This document shows, one piece after another, positions 13,185 through 23,896 of a stretch of DNA of 40,627 nucleotides. The stretch comes from Caldilineaceae bacterium (GTDB taxonomy: Bacteria; Chloroflexota; Anaerolineae; Caldilineales; Caldilineaceae). The position numbers and the translations under genes are program-made. Positions within the stretch are counted from its first letter, which is position 1. Every line of letters starts with the position of its first letter. Location: positions 1-40,627 of the forward strand of contig JAPKMW010000103.1 in NCBI GenBank assembly GCA_026645575.1. Direction: 5' to 3'. The notes under the pieces were generated by a model, which saw nothing but the letters and a program-made list of their open reading frames with translations, did no database searches and was not told where the DNA came from.

Positions 13185-14291
13185 TTACTGGTCAAATAAA
13201 ATCACGCCGCGGGCGACCTTACCGGCCTCCATGTCATGAAAGGCTTGCGCTAACTCCTCCAGGCGATAGCGTTGGCTGACCAGTTTGTCCACCGGCAGCC
13301 GACCGGCGCGATAGAGTTGGAGGAAATGGGGCAGATCGAGGTGGGGTCGCGCCGAGCCGGCAAAGGAGCCAAGCAGCCGCTTGTTCATCGCCACCAACAC
13401 CGCCGGTGAGAGCGGCACATCGGCCTTCATCGAGTGCATCCCCATAATCACCGCTGTGCCACCGGAACGGACACCGCGCAGCGCCTGGTCGATGGTGATG
13501 CCGGCGCCGACGCTGTCGAAGATGAAGTCGGGGCCGCCCCGCACTACCTCGCGCAGCGCTTCAATGGCGTTGGTTTCACGCGAATTGATCGTATGGGTGG
13601 CGCCCAGCTCACGGGCAAAGGCAAATTTGCTCTCCATGACATCAACGGCAATGATCGGGTAGCAGCCGGCCAGTTTACAGCCCATGATTGCACTCAAGCC
13701 GACGCCGCCGCACCCGATCACGGCGGCTGAACTGCCTGCCGGTACTTGCGCCGTGTTGAGAACAGCCCCCGTCCCCGTCAAGACCGCGCAACCGATGATC
13801 GACGCCACCTCAAAGGGAACATCATCCGGCAACAGAATGGCGCTGGCTTCATCAACAACGGCATGTTCGGCCATCGTCGAGGCGCTCAGGTAATGTTTGA
13901 GCTTGACGCCATCACTGGTCGAGAGGCGGGTGGTGCCATCGGGGAGGAGCGCTTGTAGGGTAGTTCCCGGCAGTCGTTCACAGAGATTGTTCTGGCCGCG
14001 CAGACAGGCGGTGCATTGGTTACAGGAAGGCAGCCAATTGACCAGAATACGGTCGCCCGGCTTCACTTTGGTCACTTCGGCGCCCACCGCTTCGACAATA
14101 CCGGCCCCTTCATGGCCCAATACCAGCGGCGGCATGGCGCGCAATTCGCCGCGATAGGTATGCAAGTCGGAATGGCAAATCCCGGCGGCCTGCATCCGCA
14201 CCAGCACTTCGTAGGGCTTGGGTGGATCGAGATTAACTTCTTCAATCGTCAGTTGATTAATTTCCCGCACAACGGCGGCTTTGGTTTTCAT
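13185..14291 (-). CDS. Zinc-dependent medium-chain alcohol dehydrogenase
   Basis: A 368-residue MDR-superfamily enzyme. The catalytic zinc site shows Cys39 in GICHSD and His60/Glu61 in GHEGAG. The structural zinc cysteines are at 90, 93, 96 and 104 in a CNQCTACLRGQNNLC pattern. The Rossmann loop is AVIGCGGVGLSA, followed by an acidic AVDVMESK that favours NAD. The overall sequence resembles class III/NDMA-type alcohol dehydrogenases. It oxidises alcohols or reduces aldehydes; the substrate cannot be read. The start is supported by a gaaggg site. Upstream of it lies a perfect 15-base tandem duplication (14301-14330). Confidence 0.93.
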   Translation of the reverse strand: MKTKAAVVREINQLTIEEVNLDPPKPYEVLVRMQAAGICHSDLHTYRGELRAMPPLVLGHEGAGIVEAVGAEVTKVKPGDRILVNWLPSCNQCTACLRGQNNLCERLPGTTLQALLPDGTTRLSTSDGVKLKHYLSASTMAEHAVVDEASAILLPDDVPFEVASIIGCAVLTGTGAVLNTAQVPAGSSAAVIGCGGVGLSAIMGCKLAGCYPIIAVDVMESKFAFARELGATHTINSRETNAIEALREVVRGGPDFIFDSVGAGITIDQALRGVRSGGTAVIMGMHSMKADVPLSPAVLVAMNKRLLGSFAGSARPHLDLPHFLQLYRAGRLPVDKLVSQRYRLEELAQAFHDMEAGKVARGVILFDQ

Positions 14292-14300
14292 TGCGTTTGC

Positions 14301-14330
14301 CCTTCATCATTAGTACCTTCATCATTAGTA
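14301..14330. repeat. Perfect 15-bp tandem duplication
   Basis: ccttcatcattagta occurs twice without a gap, in the 5' region of the alcohol dehydrogenase gene. On the minus strand each copy provides a gaagg motif, but only the one nearer the ATG is positioned as a ribosome site. Confidence 0.85.
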
Positions 14331-14360
14331 AATGATTGTGGTTCTTTGGAAAGTAGGGGA

Positions 14361-14392
14361 GTTGGTTGGTTAGTTAGTTGGTTGGTTGGTTC
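14361..14392. repeat. Tetranucleotide microsatellite GTTR at a gene's 3' end
   Basis: Eight 4-base units (gttg/gtta/gttc). The stop codon of the minus-strand SMP-30-like gene (14374-14376) lies inside it, and its last residues (LNQPTN) are encoded by it. Unit gain or loss would change the C-terminus. Confidence 0.85.
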
Positions 14393-15279
14393 AAGGGCGG
14401 GTAAGCCAGATAGCCTGGAATCTTCAGCCGGATCGCATACAAGGAGCTACTGGCGGCGATATAAAGCGTGCATAGATCCGGCCCACCAAAGGTGCAATTG
14501 CCGGGGATCTCACCAGTGGGGATAAAGCCGATGGCAGCACCGTTGGGGTCAAAGAGGTAAATGCCGGCGTGTTCGCCCTCACCAGCAGTCAGGTAGATGT
14601 TACCGGCAAGGTCAAGCGTCATGCCGTCGCCGCCGTAACCGCTGTCAAAGTCATAGATCACAGAACGTCGCCGCCAATTGCCATAGGCATCACCATCATA
14701 AGCCAGCAAGGTGCGGGCGCCACCAGGCGCCGGGTTGTGATCGACCAGATAGATGGTGCGATTGTCTGGCGTGATCAGGATACCGTTGGGTGTCTCGGCA
14801 TCGTCGATGACACGGGTCAGGGAACCATTCAGCTCAATGCGATAGACGGCCATACAATCTTGTTCAAGATCATCTTTGTAACCATAGCGCGGGTCGGTAA
14901 AATAGATGCGCCCGGCGTTGTCAAAGCAGAGGTCGTTTGGGGCATTGAGCTTTTTGCCCTGGTAATGGCTTGCCAGCGTGGTGATCGTGCCGTCATGTTC
15001 GTACCGGCGAACGGCGCGCGTCCCACCATCTTTGCCGTCACAACAGACCACCAGCCGTCCCTGCGCGTCAAAATTCATGCCATTGGCGCGCAAACTTGGT
15101 TCCTGCCAGACGCTGGTCTGCCCGCTCGCTGGTTGGTAGACCAAAATGCGGTTGTTGGGGCAATCGGAAAAAAAGACATTGCCTTCAGCATCCGCAGCCG
15201 GCCCTTCGGCAAAGGCGCAGCCTTGATACAAGCATTCCAAGCGGCTGTCAGGGGAAAAGATCGTCTCTGGGCCAAACAT
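14374..15279 (-). CDS. SMP-30/gluconolactonase/LRE-family protein
   Basis: A 301-residue six-bladed beta-propeller lactonase-like protein without signal peptide. The expected divalent-metal residues are seen: Glu25 in AEGPA, Asn115 in NAPNDL, Asn165 in TPNGIL and Asp218 in GGDGMTLD. The repeated blade signatures DNAGRIYFTDPRYGY and DLAGNIYLT are clear. It likely hydrolyses a sugar lactone; family members also act on other esters. The start has an aaaggga site 7 bases upstream. It is 40 bases downstream of the LuxR/Kelch gene on the same strand, so the two are probably co-transcribed. The C-terminus runs into a tetranucleotide repeat. Confidence 0.9.
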   Translation of the reverse strand: MFGPETIFSPDSRLECLYQGCAFAEGPAADAEGNVFFSDCPNNRILVYQPASGQTSVWQEPSLRANGMNFDAQGRLVVCCDGKDGGTRAVRRYEHDGTITTLASHYQGKKLNAPNDLCFDNAGRIYFTDPRYGYKDDLEQDCMAVYRIELNGSLTRVIDDAETPNGILITPDNRTIYLVDHNPAPGGARTLLAYDGDAYGNWRRRSVIYDFDSGYGGDGMTLDLAGNIYLTAGEGEHAGIYLFDPNGAAIGFIPTGEIPGNCTFGGPDLCTLYIAASSSLYAIRLKIPGYLAYPPLNQPTN

Positions 15280-15319
15280 AGCGCTCCCTTTCTTTTATCA
15301 CTCGTCGCCAATGGCGATT

Positions 15320-16786
15320 TTAATCATTGGTAATCACCGGCAAAAAGGTGCGAATATTGCTTTGGTATTGTAGGTGGAGATCGAGGTAGTCGCCGCTCCA
15401 GCCGCCGATCAGATGAATACGCCCCCCTTGCACAACTGCCCCCGGATGGCGCCATTCGCCGGCCAGCGGTGAGGGAAAATTACTCCAAAGGTTGTTCGTC
15501 AGATCAAAGCGTTCATGGGTCTCGATGGCGTAAGGGCCGCCACCGCCCAAGGCAAAGAGCGCCAGCCCGTCATAAGCCAGTTGCAACCCGCTTCGAGGTG
15601 AGGACAAGGGCGGAAGATCGCGCCACTGATCCGTACTAAGATTATAGGCTTCGGCGGTGGCAAGATCATGTTGTCCATCATGTCCACCGACGACAAAGAT
15701 TTCATCGTTGACCAGCGCTGCGCCCAAAAAGGCGATGGGCATGCGCAGGCGCCCAACCAACGTCCACCCCGGCATAGTAGCATCGACGGCGGCAGGTGGA
15801 GTCAACTGCCAGATCTCATCGTGCATGGCCCGTCCATCCCAGCCACCAAGGAGATAGAGTGCGTTTTCATCAGCCACCAGCGCGGCGCCAGCCAACGGGT
15901 TCGGCAACTGCCCAGCCGAACGCCATTGATCGTTCTCTGGGTCAAGGACAAAGAAATGGTCACTGATAGAGATGGCTGAGGATTGGGCGTCGTCACGGCT
16001 GCGGCTGTTACCGCCGGCCACATAGATCCGCTCCTTGAAGGTCACCGCCGCCAGATTGGCCAAGGCTGCGGGCAATGGTGGGCCAGCGCGCCAGTCATTC
16101 ACCTGTAGATCATAAATATCAACAGTAGGAACCGTGCTGCCCCCCGTTGTCTCGCCGCCAATCGCATAGAGCCGATTATCCAGGGAAACGACCGCTAACC
16201 GACTACGTTGTGTCGTCAGCGGCAGCCGTTGCTCCCAGCGTGCTTGGACGCGCGGCGCCGGCTGCCCTAGGACGGTGCGGCTACTGTCACTCAGCAGATC
16301 AGAAGAGGCTTTCCCCCAGATGGGCAACTGGGGCGTCAACAATGCCGCCAACACCAACACCAGCGCACCAACCAGATAGTAGGTCTGCCAGCGCGCCGGT
16401 TGCATGGGGAGATCCAGCAATAGCGCCGGTTCTGGTGGCAGTTGGGGCGCCGGCTCCGCTAAGGCTGCGGGCAGCGCTCCAACCAGGGCAGCGCTGGTGG
16501 CTTCATCACCTGTCTCATCAGCCTCGCCGGATATCTCCATCCCCGGTAGGGTCAACCAGTTGCGTTGCACCAACACGATCGAGGCTTCGGTGCGGCTGTT
16601 GACCTGTAACTTTTCAAAGATGTTGCGCAGGTGCACCTTCACCGTGTGCGGGCTAATGACCAGGGAGCGGGCGATTTCCGCATTGGTGGCGCCGGTCGCC
16701 AACAGGCGCGCAACCTCCATCTCGCGTTCGCTGAGCGGGTTGTGATCATTCTTATCAGATAGAATGGAAATTGATTCGTCAGTCAC
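15320..16786 (-). CDS. Membrane protein with N-terminal LuxR HTH and C-terminal Kelch propeller
   Basis: A 488-residue protein of unusual layout. Residues about 15-80 are a LuxR/FixJ-type DNA-binding helix-turn-helix ([40 protein letters not shown]). A proline- and acid-rich linker follows to about 132, then one transmembrane helix (about 134-155, [15 protein letters not shown]). Residues about 185-488 form five or six Kelch repeats, with blade signatures [40 protein letters not shown] and IHLIGGW. The topology implied is HTH inside, propeller outside, so the protein could couple an extracellular ligand to transcription in one chain. There is no receiver domain. The end is FLPVITND. It sits just upstream of the SMP-30 gene, a possible target or partner. 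Confidence 0.9.
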   Translation of the reverse strand: MTDESISILSDKNDHNPLSEREMEVARLLATGATNAEIARSLVISPHTVKVHLRNIFEKLQVNSRTEASIVLVQRNWLTLPGMEISGEADETGDEATSAALVGALPAALAEPAPQLPPEPALLLDLPMQPARWQTYYLVGALVLVLAALLTPQLPIWGKASSDLLSDSSRTVLGQPAPRVQARWEQRLPLTTQRSRLAVVSLDNRLYAIGGETTGGSTVPTVDIYDLQVNDWRAGPPLPAALANLAAVTFKERIYVAGGNSRSRDDAQSSAISISDHFFVLDPENDQWRSAGQLPNPLAGAALVADENALYLLGGWDGRAMHDEIWQLTPPAAVDATMPGWTLVGRLRMPIAFLGAALVNDEIFVVGGHDGQHDLATAEAYNLSTDQWRDLPPLSSPRSGLQLAYDGLALFALGGGGPYAIETHERFDLTNNLWSNFPSPLAGEWRHPGAVVQGGRIHLIGGWSGDYLDLHLQYQSNIRTFLPVITND

Positions 16787-16817
16787 GGACGCTGTTTTAC
16801 TCTAGAGTATCTTGAAC

Positions 16818-16927
16818 AAAGAGATTAAAGAGATTGAGAGATTGTTGTTTACGGCCACAAACGTTTACAAAAATCCTTTACGGTAGGCGATAAGCTGTAC
16901 AGAATCTCTTTAACCTCTCAATCTCTT
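16818..16927. repeat. Purine/pyrimidine octamer foldback (copy 1)
   Basis: Left arm 16818-16843 is built from agagatt-type units; right arm 16903-16927 contains aatctct-type units, its imperfect reverse complement. They enclose about 60 bases. It sits in the 161-base gap between two minus-strand genes. A related structure with the same units is at 29268-29372. Confidence 0.65.
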
Positions 16928-16947
16928 ACGCTCCTTATTACGACTAC

Positions 16948-17376
16948 TTACCGTACTCTCACCATCTCTTCTTCCAACATCGCGGCCAGGGTGTTCATAT
17001 AGAGCGTGACATCCTCACGGCAGTTGCGTCGTAGGTAGCGCGGCTGCTGGCCTAACCGTTGCAATACACGTTGGTCAGAAAGATTTTCCAGATGCATCAC
17101 ATCTTGATAGTCAAAGCCCATTTCCTGTAAGGTCAGGAAGAGCGTATTCAGCGAATGGCCAGTGCCTTCGCAGTAATCTTTGGCATGTTCCGTCCATTCA
17201 TCGAGGCGATGATCGGCGGCTTGGACAATTTCCCGGTCGCTTAGATTGGTGATCGTCTGGATCAAATGACCGCAGTTACAGCGCCCCATGTGACCCCATT
17301 CATAATGGGCGCCTTCCTGTAAGCGCTGGGCTGTGGTGCGTAACGCATCAATCAATTCAGGATTGCTTTGGGCCAT
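16948..17376 (-). CDS. Conserved hypothetical protein with HMGRCNCGH motif
   Basis: A 142-residue soluble, mostly helical and acidic protein. I do not recognise a characterised family, though the segment YEWGHMGRCNCGHLIQ resembles conserved hypotheticals in other phyla (from memory). Visible features: a Cys-X-Cys with flanking histidines (residues about 29-37), a further Cys in AKDYCEGTGHSLNTLF, and another in LRRNCREDV. The Cys/His arrangement could bind a metal, but this is inference. The start has a good gaagga site. It lies upstream of, and on the same strand as, the LuxR/Kelch gene, separated by the octamer foldback, so co-transcription is uncertain. Confidence 0.8.
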   Translation of the reverse strand: MAQSNPELIDALRTTAQRLQEGAHYEWGHMGRCNCGHLIQTITNLSDREIVQAADHRLDEWTEHAKDYCEGTGHSLNTLFLTLQEMGFDYQDVMHLENLSDQRVLQRLGQQPRYLRRNCREDVTLYMNTLAAMLEEEMVRVR

Positions 17377-17615
17377 GATTGCTTTCCTTCATGAAATTCG
17401 TACCAATGTTCACCAATCCATTATACCATCAACCCGTGACAGTCGGATAGTTTCAAAGTTTCCGACAAGCAGCCTTGCGCTGGTAAAGGGTGGAAATGGA
17501 TTATGCGATTGCCGGCTCAGGTGAATTTCAAGTTGGCGAAGCCTTTTCCCCGAATAACAACTGTTCCAAAGATAAAATATAGCTTGCCGGTTTGCTGTGA
17601 TTGACGCGAACAACA
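17377..17615. other. Intergenic region between divergent genes
   Basis: No protein is supported. This stretch should hold the promoter of the minus-strand 142-residue gene, but no convincing -35/-10 pair was identified on that strand. It is part of a 673-base gap before leuS. Confidence 0.4.
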
Positions 17616-17619
17616 AAGA

Positions 17620-17648
17620 TTGACACGATCCATAAAACGGTGTAGGAT
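17620..17648 (+). promoter_or_regulatory. Strong sigma70-type promoter, probably for leuS
   Basis: TTGACA (17620-17625), a 17-base spacer and TAGGAT (17643-17648). This would start a transcript near 17655, leaving about 395 bases of leader before leuS, or a separate small RNA ending at the hairpin at 17857-17877. Confidence 0.55.
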
Positions 17649-17736
17649 CGATTACAGTCATACGGCCTTGGTTTATGTATACTATTTTGTTTGAACCATT
17701 GAACTTATCTTAGGCAGCAATGATTTGCGCTAATTA

Positions 17737-17766
17737 TTGGTTATCGTAATGTTGGTTATCGTAACC
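17737..17766. repeat. 15-bp imperfect tandem duplication
   Basis: ttggttatcgtaatg is followed directly by ttggttatcgtaacc (12 of 15 identical). It lies in the presumed leuS leader. Confidence 0.7.
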
Positions 17767-17815
17767 TATGGCGATTGTGCACGGAACGACCAATCCTTTT
17801 CCTCATTATCATAGT

Positions 17816-17884
17816 ATGACCCCAAGCGCTGTTGGTGGGCTGTTGGCGCTTACATAGCCCGCTTTTTTGGCGCGGGCCTTTCTT
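17816..17884 (+). promoter_or_regulatory. Candidate leuS leader: short Leu-containing ORF and hairpins
   Basis: A 13-codon frame (17816-17857) reads MTPSAVGGLLALT and includes CTG, TTG and CTT leucine codons near its end. It abuts a hairpin with arms gcccgc (17857-17862) and gcgggc (17872-17877) followed by a pyrimidine-rich ctttctt. The 5' arm of that hairpin can instead pair with 17835-17841, giving a mutually exclusive structure; a third stem is 17824-17829 with 17846-17851. This resembles transcription attenuation. However, there is no clear Shine-Dalgarno, and a ribosome stalled on the Leu codons would cover the alternative arm, so the classical scheme does not fit neatly. No T-box motif was found. 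Confidence 0.3.
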
Positions 17885-18049
17885 CAACCCTGAAATATTC
17901 TTTTGACACAGTACCGTTGTTTGCTGCGACACATAAGCCGGCCGCATTGGATAAAGGGGCCAGCCAGCGCGGCAGCGACGGTAATTCATAGCAACCCAAT
18001 TTGTCCGGTGTATTTGTGATACACCACCAGAGCAGAAAAGATCAACCGC

Positions 18050-20551
<2,502 letters not shown>

Positions 20552-20572
20552 CAGACTTGTACGTTACTAAGT

Positions 20573-20678
20573 AAGGTTCAATATGGGTTGCAAGGAACTG
20601 ACTCCCATAGCCACTGAAACACAACAGGTAACAACTGCTTATTCGAAGAATAGCTCCTCGCAACCCATATTAAACCTT
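20573..20678. repeat. 106-bp foldback with 19-bp terminal inverted repeats
   Basis: aaggttcaatatgggttgc (20573-20591) and gcaacccatattaaacctt (20660-20678) pair at 18 of 19 positions around 68 bases without coding capacity. It begins about 20 bases after leuS and marks the boundary between GC-rich housekeeping DNA and the AT-richer NACHT gene. It could act as a terminator or be a miniature inverted-repeat element. Confidence 0.7.
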
Positions 20679-20700
20679 AAATTATGCTGTAGCAAACCGA

Positions 20701-20722
20701 TTAAGTTCTACTTTTAACTTAA
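20701..20722. promoter_or_regulatory. Small dyad upstream of the NACHT gene
   Basis: ttaagtt and aacttaa form a 7-base dyad with an 8-base spacer, about 60-80 bases before the NACHT start. Possible operator; short enough to be chance in AT-rich DNA. Confidence 0.25.
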
Positions 20723-20784
20723 ACCAGAACGAACCATGGAAAAAGGGTGAATTAGAAAACAACCAATGGTTCAAAAGATGATTT

Positions 20785-23553
20785 GTGAGAAATAGATTAA
20801 TGGAAATTTCTTTTCCCCTTAGCGATTTAATTGAGTGGATCAAGTCTTTACTTCAGCCAATTTTCGGTGATCAATTACCACTTTGGATAATACATACTAT
20901 AGCTTGGGTCACACTTTTAGCTGTGGTACTCTTCGTCTTTTGGTTTTTTCTGTGGATTATTAGCAAGATTAAAAGGCTAATTCAAGAGGATTTCTTACCA
21001 GAACAAGACCTAAATCGATATCCAGGATGGTTCATCTCCAGATTCAATTATCGGCGCGCTTATTTAAACCACCTGATTTACTATCATCGCAATTTTGATG
21101 TTAAAGGTTTGACCACCCAAAATATTTACACTTTGGAGTTGGAGCAGGTTTTTGTCGAGCTATCGATTACACCGCGCACGCTACATCAAGCATCTACTGA
21201 TCCTATTCGTTCCCTACCAGCAGAGTTAAAAGGAGTGCGTTCGATATGGAATTTTTTAAATGCCCCTATGCTCCAAGATCAACAGTTAGCGGTGATAGGT
21301 GCGCCAGGTAGCGGTAAAACAACTTTGCTTAAATATATAGTTCTGACTTTAGCTACAAAAAGAAAAAAGTACCGTCGTCGAGTAAACACTTTATCGCGAT
21401 TACCTATACTTCTCTTTCTACGGGATTATGCAACAGCCATAGATAAAAATGCCACTTATTCACTCGTTCAAGCCATTGAAGAAGGCTTGCGTAGTAAGAG
21501 AGGTCCCGAACCGCCCGCTATGTATTTTGCTAATCAACTTCGGGCGAATCGCTGTCTGATCTTATTTGATGGCCTAGATGAGGTGGCAGATGCACAAAAA
21601 CGAAAGCAGGTTGCTCAGTGGGTAGAAAATCAGATGCTAGCTTACCCTGGAAATCGCTTTATTATTACGTCGCGCCCTAATGGTTATCGTACTAACCCTT
21701 TGAGCAATGTGATCTTGTTGGAAGTACAACCGTTTGACCAAAAGCAAATTAACCAGTTTATCCGTAATTGGTATCGTGCCAACGAAATTATGAGTACGCA
21801 GAAAGATGATAGTGGGGTACGCATATTAGCAGAAGAAGGGGCCGAAGATTTATTACGTCGGTTGCGTACTATGCCAACATTGGCTGCTCTTGCTGTTAAC
21901 CCATTACTCCTGACAATGATTGCTACAGTTCATCGGTACCGTAGCTCGTTACCAGGGCGGCGAGTTGAGCTTTATGCGGAAGTGTGCGAAGTATTTTTTG
22001 GCAAAAGGCGGCAAGCTATCGGATTAGAGCTGGATTTAACGCCTGGGCAAAAGCAACGGGTATTGCGACCGTTAGCTTATTACATGATGGTAACAAAAAA
22101 ACGTGAAATCGGCATTGATGAGGCTATAAAAGCAATAATACCTCCGTTGAGATTGGTAACGGGAAAGAGCAACAAACAAATTGCTACAAATTTTTTGAAA
22201 ACAATTGAAGCGGATAGCGGTTTGTTTCTCGAACGTGAGGCTGGTGAATACAGTTTTGCTCACCTTGCCTTTCAGGAGTATTTAGCTTCTGTACATATCA
22301 TTGAAGAACGTCTAGTCAAACAATTAGCTACTCGTGTAAATAACTCTTGGTGGCACGAGACTTGTCGTCTATATGGTGCACAGGCTGATGCCACTCCAAT
22401 TATTGCTGCTTGTCTTGCTGATGAGCCACCGCCATTGCAAGCTTTAATTTTAGCGATTGAATGTAATGATGAAGCTCGTGAAATAGAACCCTATTTTCGT
22501 GAACAGCTTGAGCGTATCTTGAATGATGAAGTTGAAGACTCAGATCCAGAGCGTCGTCGTTTAGTAGCCACTGCATTATTAGAACTGAGGCTACGGCGTA
22601 TGGTGCGTGTGACAAATACAATGTTTGTTGATCCGACATATATTACACATGCTGAGTATCAACTTTTTCTAGATGAGATGAGGGTGCAAGGCGACTTTTA
22701 CCAACCTGACCACTGGTTGCAACCTCAATTTCCTAGTGGACAAGGAAAGAGTGCTATTGTTGGCATACGTTCTAATGATGCTATTGCTTTTTGCCGGTGG
22801 CTAAGCCAACGCAGTGAAGAAGGTTGGCAATTTTCATTACCACAGGCTGGTGAACTAATGGCATATGGATCATCACTAAATACTATCAACAGTAATCCTG
22901 TTGGATATTGGGTATATTCAGGTAAAGAAATAACATTTGAAGGTGATCATACATATCTATCATCAGGTATTCTTTTGAAACAATATTACATACTTGACCG
23001 TGACTATGATCCCGATTTTACAACCGAACTTATTGATAGACTCAAACTTAAACTTCCATTTAGCCCCAAAGTCGATCCTACATACATTCTTGATTATAGC
23101 TTAAATCATATCATTGAATTCACTCGATCCCTCGACCTAGATCTCACCTACAACTTTGATACTTCTAATAGCATTGATTCTAAATTGATTCACAATCTTG
23201 AGCTTAGTTTGAATCATGCTCTTCATCTGGCCCGTGATCGGAAACGCATACCTCACCAAGACCATAATGATATACGTCGCGCGCTTTATAGGTATATTCG
23301 GTTAGTGGCAATGCTGACTGCCAGCAAACTACAGGAAATTTTAGAAACTACAAAAAAAGAACGAAGCTTGTGGAACAGTGAAACAGCGTTCGCACGCGAA
23401 ACACAAGGCTGGCTTGACGGGGTTCTTCAAATTTACGTAGATTTTTCTATGTTAGAGGCCCGGATCGATGGCGACTTGCCAGCAATTGAAGGACTGCGTA
23501 TAGTTAAAAAACGGATAGATTCTAAGACAGATCTGTATAAAAATAATTCTTGA
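20785..23553 (+). CDS. Membrane-anchored NACHT-type STAND NTPase with FGE-like C-terminal region
   Basis: A 922-residue protein. Residues about 32-62 form one or two hydrophobic helices near the N-terminus. The NACHT NTPase has Walker A GAPGSGKTT (172-180, Lys178) and Walker B LILFDGLDE (258-266) with the extra acidic residue typical of NACHT, then FIITSRPNGY and a winged-helix part containing YSFAHLAFQEYLA. Residues about 615-695 resemble a fragment of a formylglycine-generating-enzyme/sulfatase-modifying fold (ITHAEYQLFLDEM, AIAFCRWLSQ, FSLPQAGELMAYG). It looks degenerate and I saw no catalytic cysteine pair. The tail has Leu/Asp-rich repeats (LDLDLTYN, HNLELSLNHALHLARD). Bacterial NACHT proteins include anti-phage defence factors; that role is inferred. 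Codon use is AT-richer than the neighbours. The start may be GTG 20785 or ATG 20800. Confidence 0.85.
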   Translation: MRNRLMEISFPLSDLIEWIKSLLQPIFGDQLPLWIIHTIAWVTLLAVVLFVFWFFLWIISKIKRLIQEDFLPEQDLNRYPGWFISRFNYRRAYLNHLIYYHRNFDVKGLTTQNIYTLELEQVFVELSITPRTLHQASTDPIRSLPAELKGVRSIWNFLNAPMLQDQQLAVIGAPGSGKTTLLKYIVLTLATKRKKYRRRVNTLSRLPILLFLRDYATAIDKNATYSLVQAIEEGLRSKRGPEPPAMYFANQLRANRCLILFDGLDEVADAQKRKQVAQWVENQMLAYPGNRFIITSRPNGYRTNPLSNVILLEVQPFDQKQINQFIRNWYRANEIMSTQKDDSGVRILAEEGAEDLLRRLRTMPTLAALAVNPLLLTMIATVHRYRSSLPGRRVELYAEVCEVFFGKRRQAIGLELDLTPGQKQRVLRPLAYYMMVTKKREIGIDEAIKAIIPPLRLVTGKSNKQIATNFLKTIEADSGLFLEREAGEYSFAHLAFQEYLASVHIIEERLVKQLATRVNNSWWHETCRLYGAQADATPIIAACLADEPPPLQALILAIECNDEAREIEPYFREQLERILNDEVEDSDPERRRLVATALLELRLRRMVRVTNTMFVDPTYITHAEYQLFLDEMRVQGDFYQPDHWLQPQFPSGQGKSAIVGIRSNDAIAFCRWLSQRSEEGWQFSLPQAGELMAYGSSLNTINSNPVGYWVYSGKEITFEGDHTYLSSGILLKQYYILDRDYDPDFTTELIDRLKLKLPFSPKVDPTYILDYSLNHIIEFTRSLDLDLTYNFDTSNSIDSKLIHNLELSLNHALHLARDRKRIPHQDHNDIRRALYRYIRLVAMLTASKLQEILETTKKERSLWNSETAFARETQGWLDGVLQIYVDFSMLEARIDGDLPAIEGLRIVKKRIDSKTDLYKNNS

Positions 23554-23660
23554 CTTCTCTGATAAATGACATATAAAGGCGGTTTAAGCAATTTCTCGCG
23601 GTACGATGAACGGTTGCTATGTGGGAGTCTCATTTTGTTTTGCGTTTCTCGCGAATTACT

Positions 23661-23858
23661 TTAGCTAAAAACCTGACTCAGCGGAATCCGCACCCCTACT
23701 CGATCATCCACATCACCCTGTGCAAAGAGCGTAAATTCGTTCGGTGTGCGATAAACGGCAATTGCTTGTGCATAGGGATAGACCAGCCAACAGGAACGAA
23801 TGCCAAGCGCAAAATAGAATTTGAATTTGTCAACCAATAATTTGACCCCTTGTGTCAT
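23661..23858 (-). pseudogene. Remnant of a Uma2-family (DUF820-type) endonuclease gene
   Basis: A 65-residue open frame corresponds only to the C-terminal third of Uma2-type PD-(D/E)XK nucleases: FYFALGIRSCWLVYPYAQAIAVYRTPNEFTLF and the ending GVRIPLSQVF. The catalytic N-terminal part is missing, so it is probably a decayed gene. Uma2 genes are abundant and mobile in Chloroflexota and cyanobacteria. It sits in the 343-base gap after the NACHT gene, in the same AT-rich tract. Confidence 0.65.
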
Positions 23859-23896
23859 TATATCATGTTTGACAAAGCCATAAAAAGCGTATGCGG

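Noticed and set aside
17903..17931. A second leuS promoter from TTGACA at 17903
   Set aside because: At 16-18 base spacing the would-be -10 (GCGACA region) does not resemble TATAAT.
17655..18049. T-box leader for leuS
   Set aside because: No AGGGTGGNACCGCG-like antiterminator core is present in the leader.
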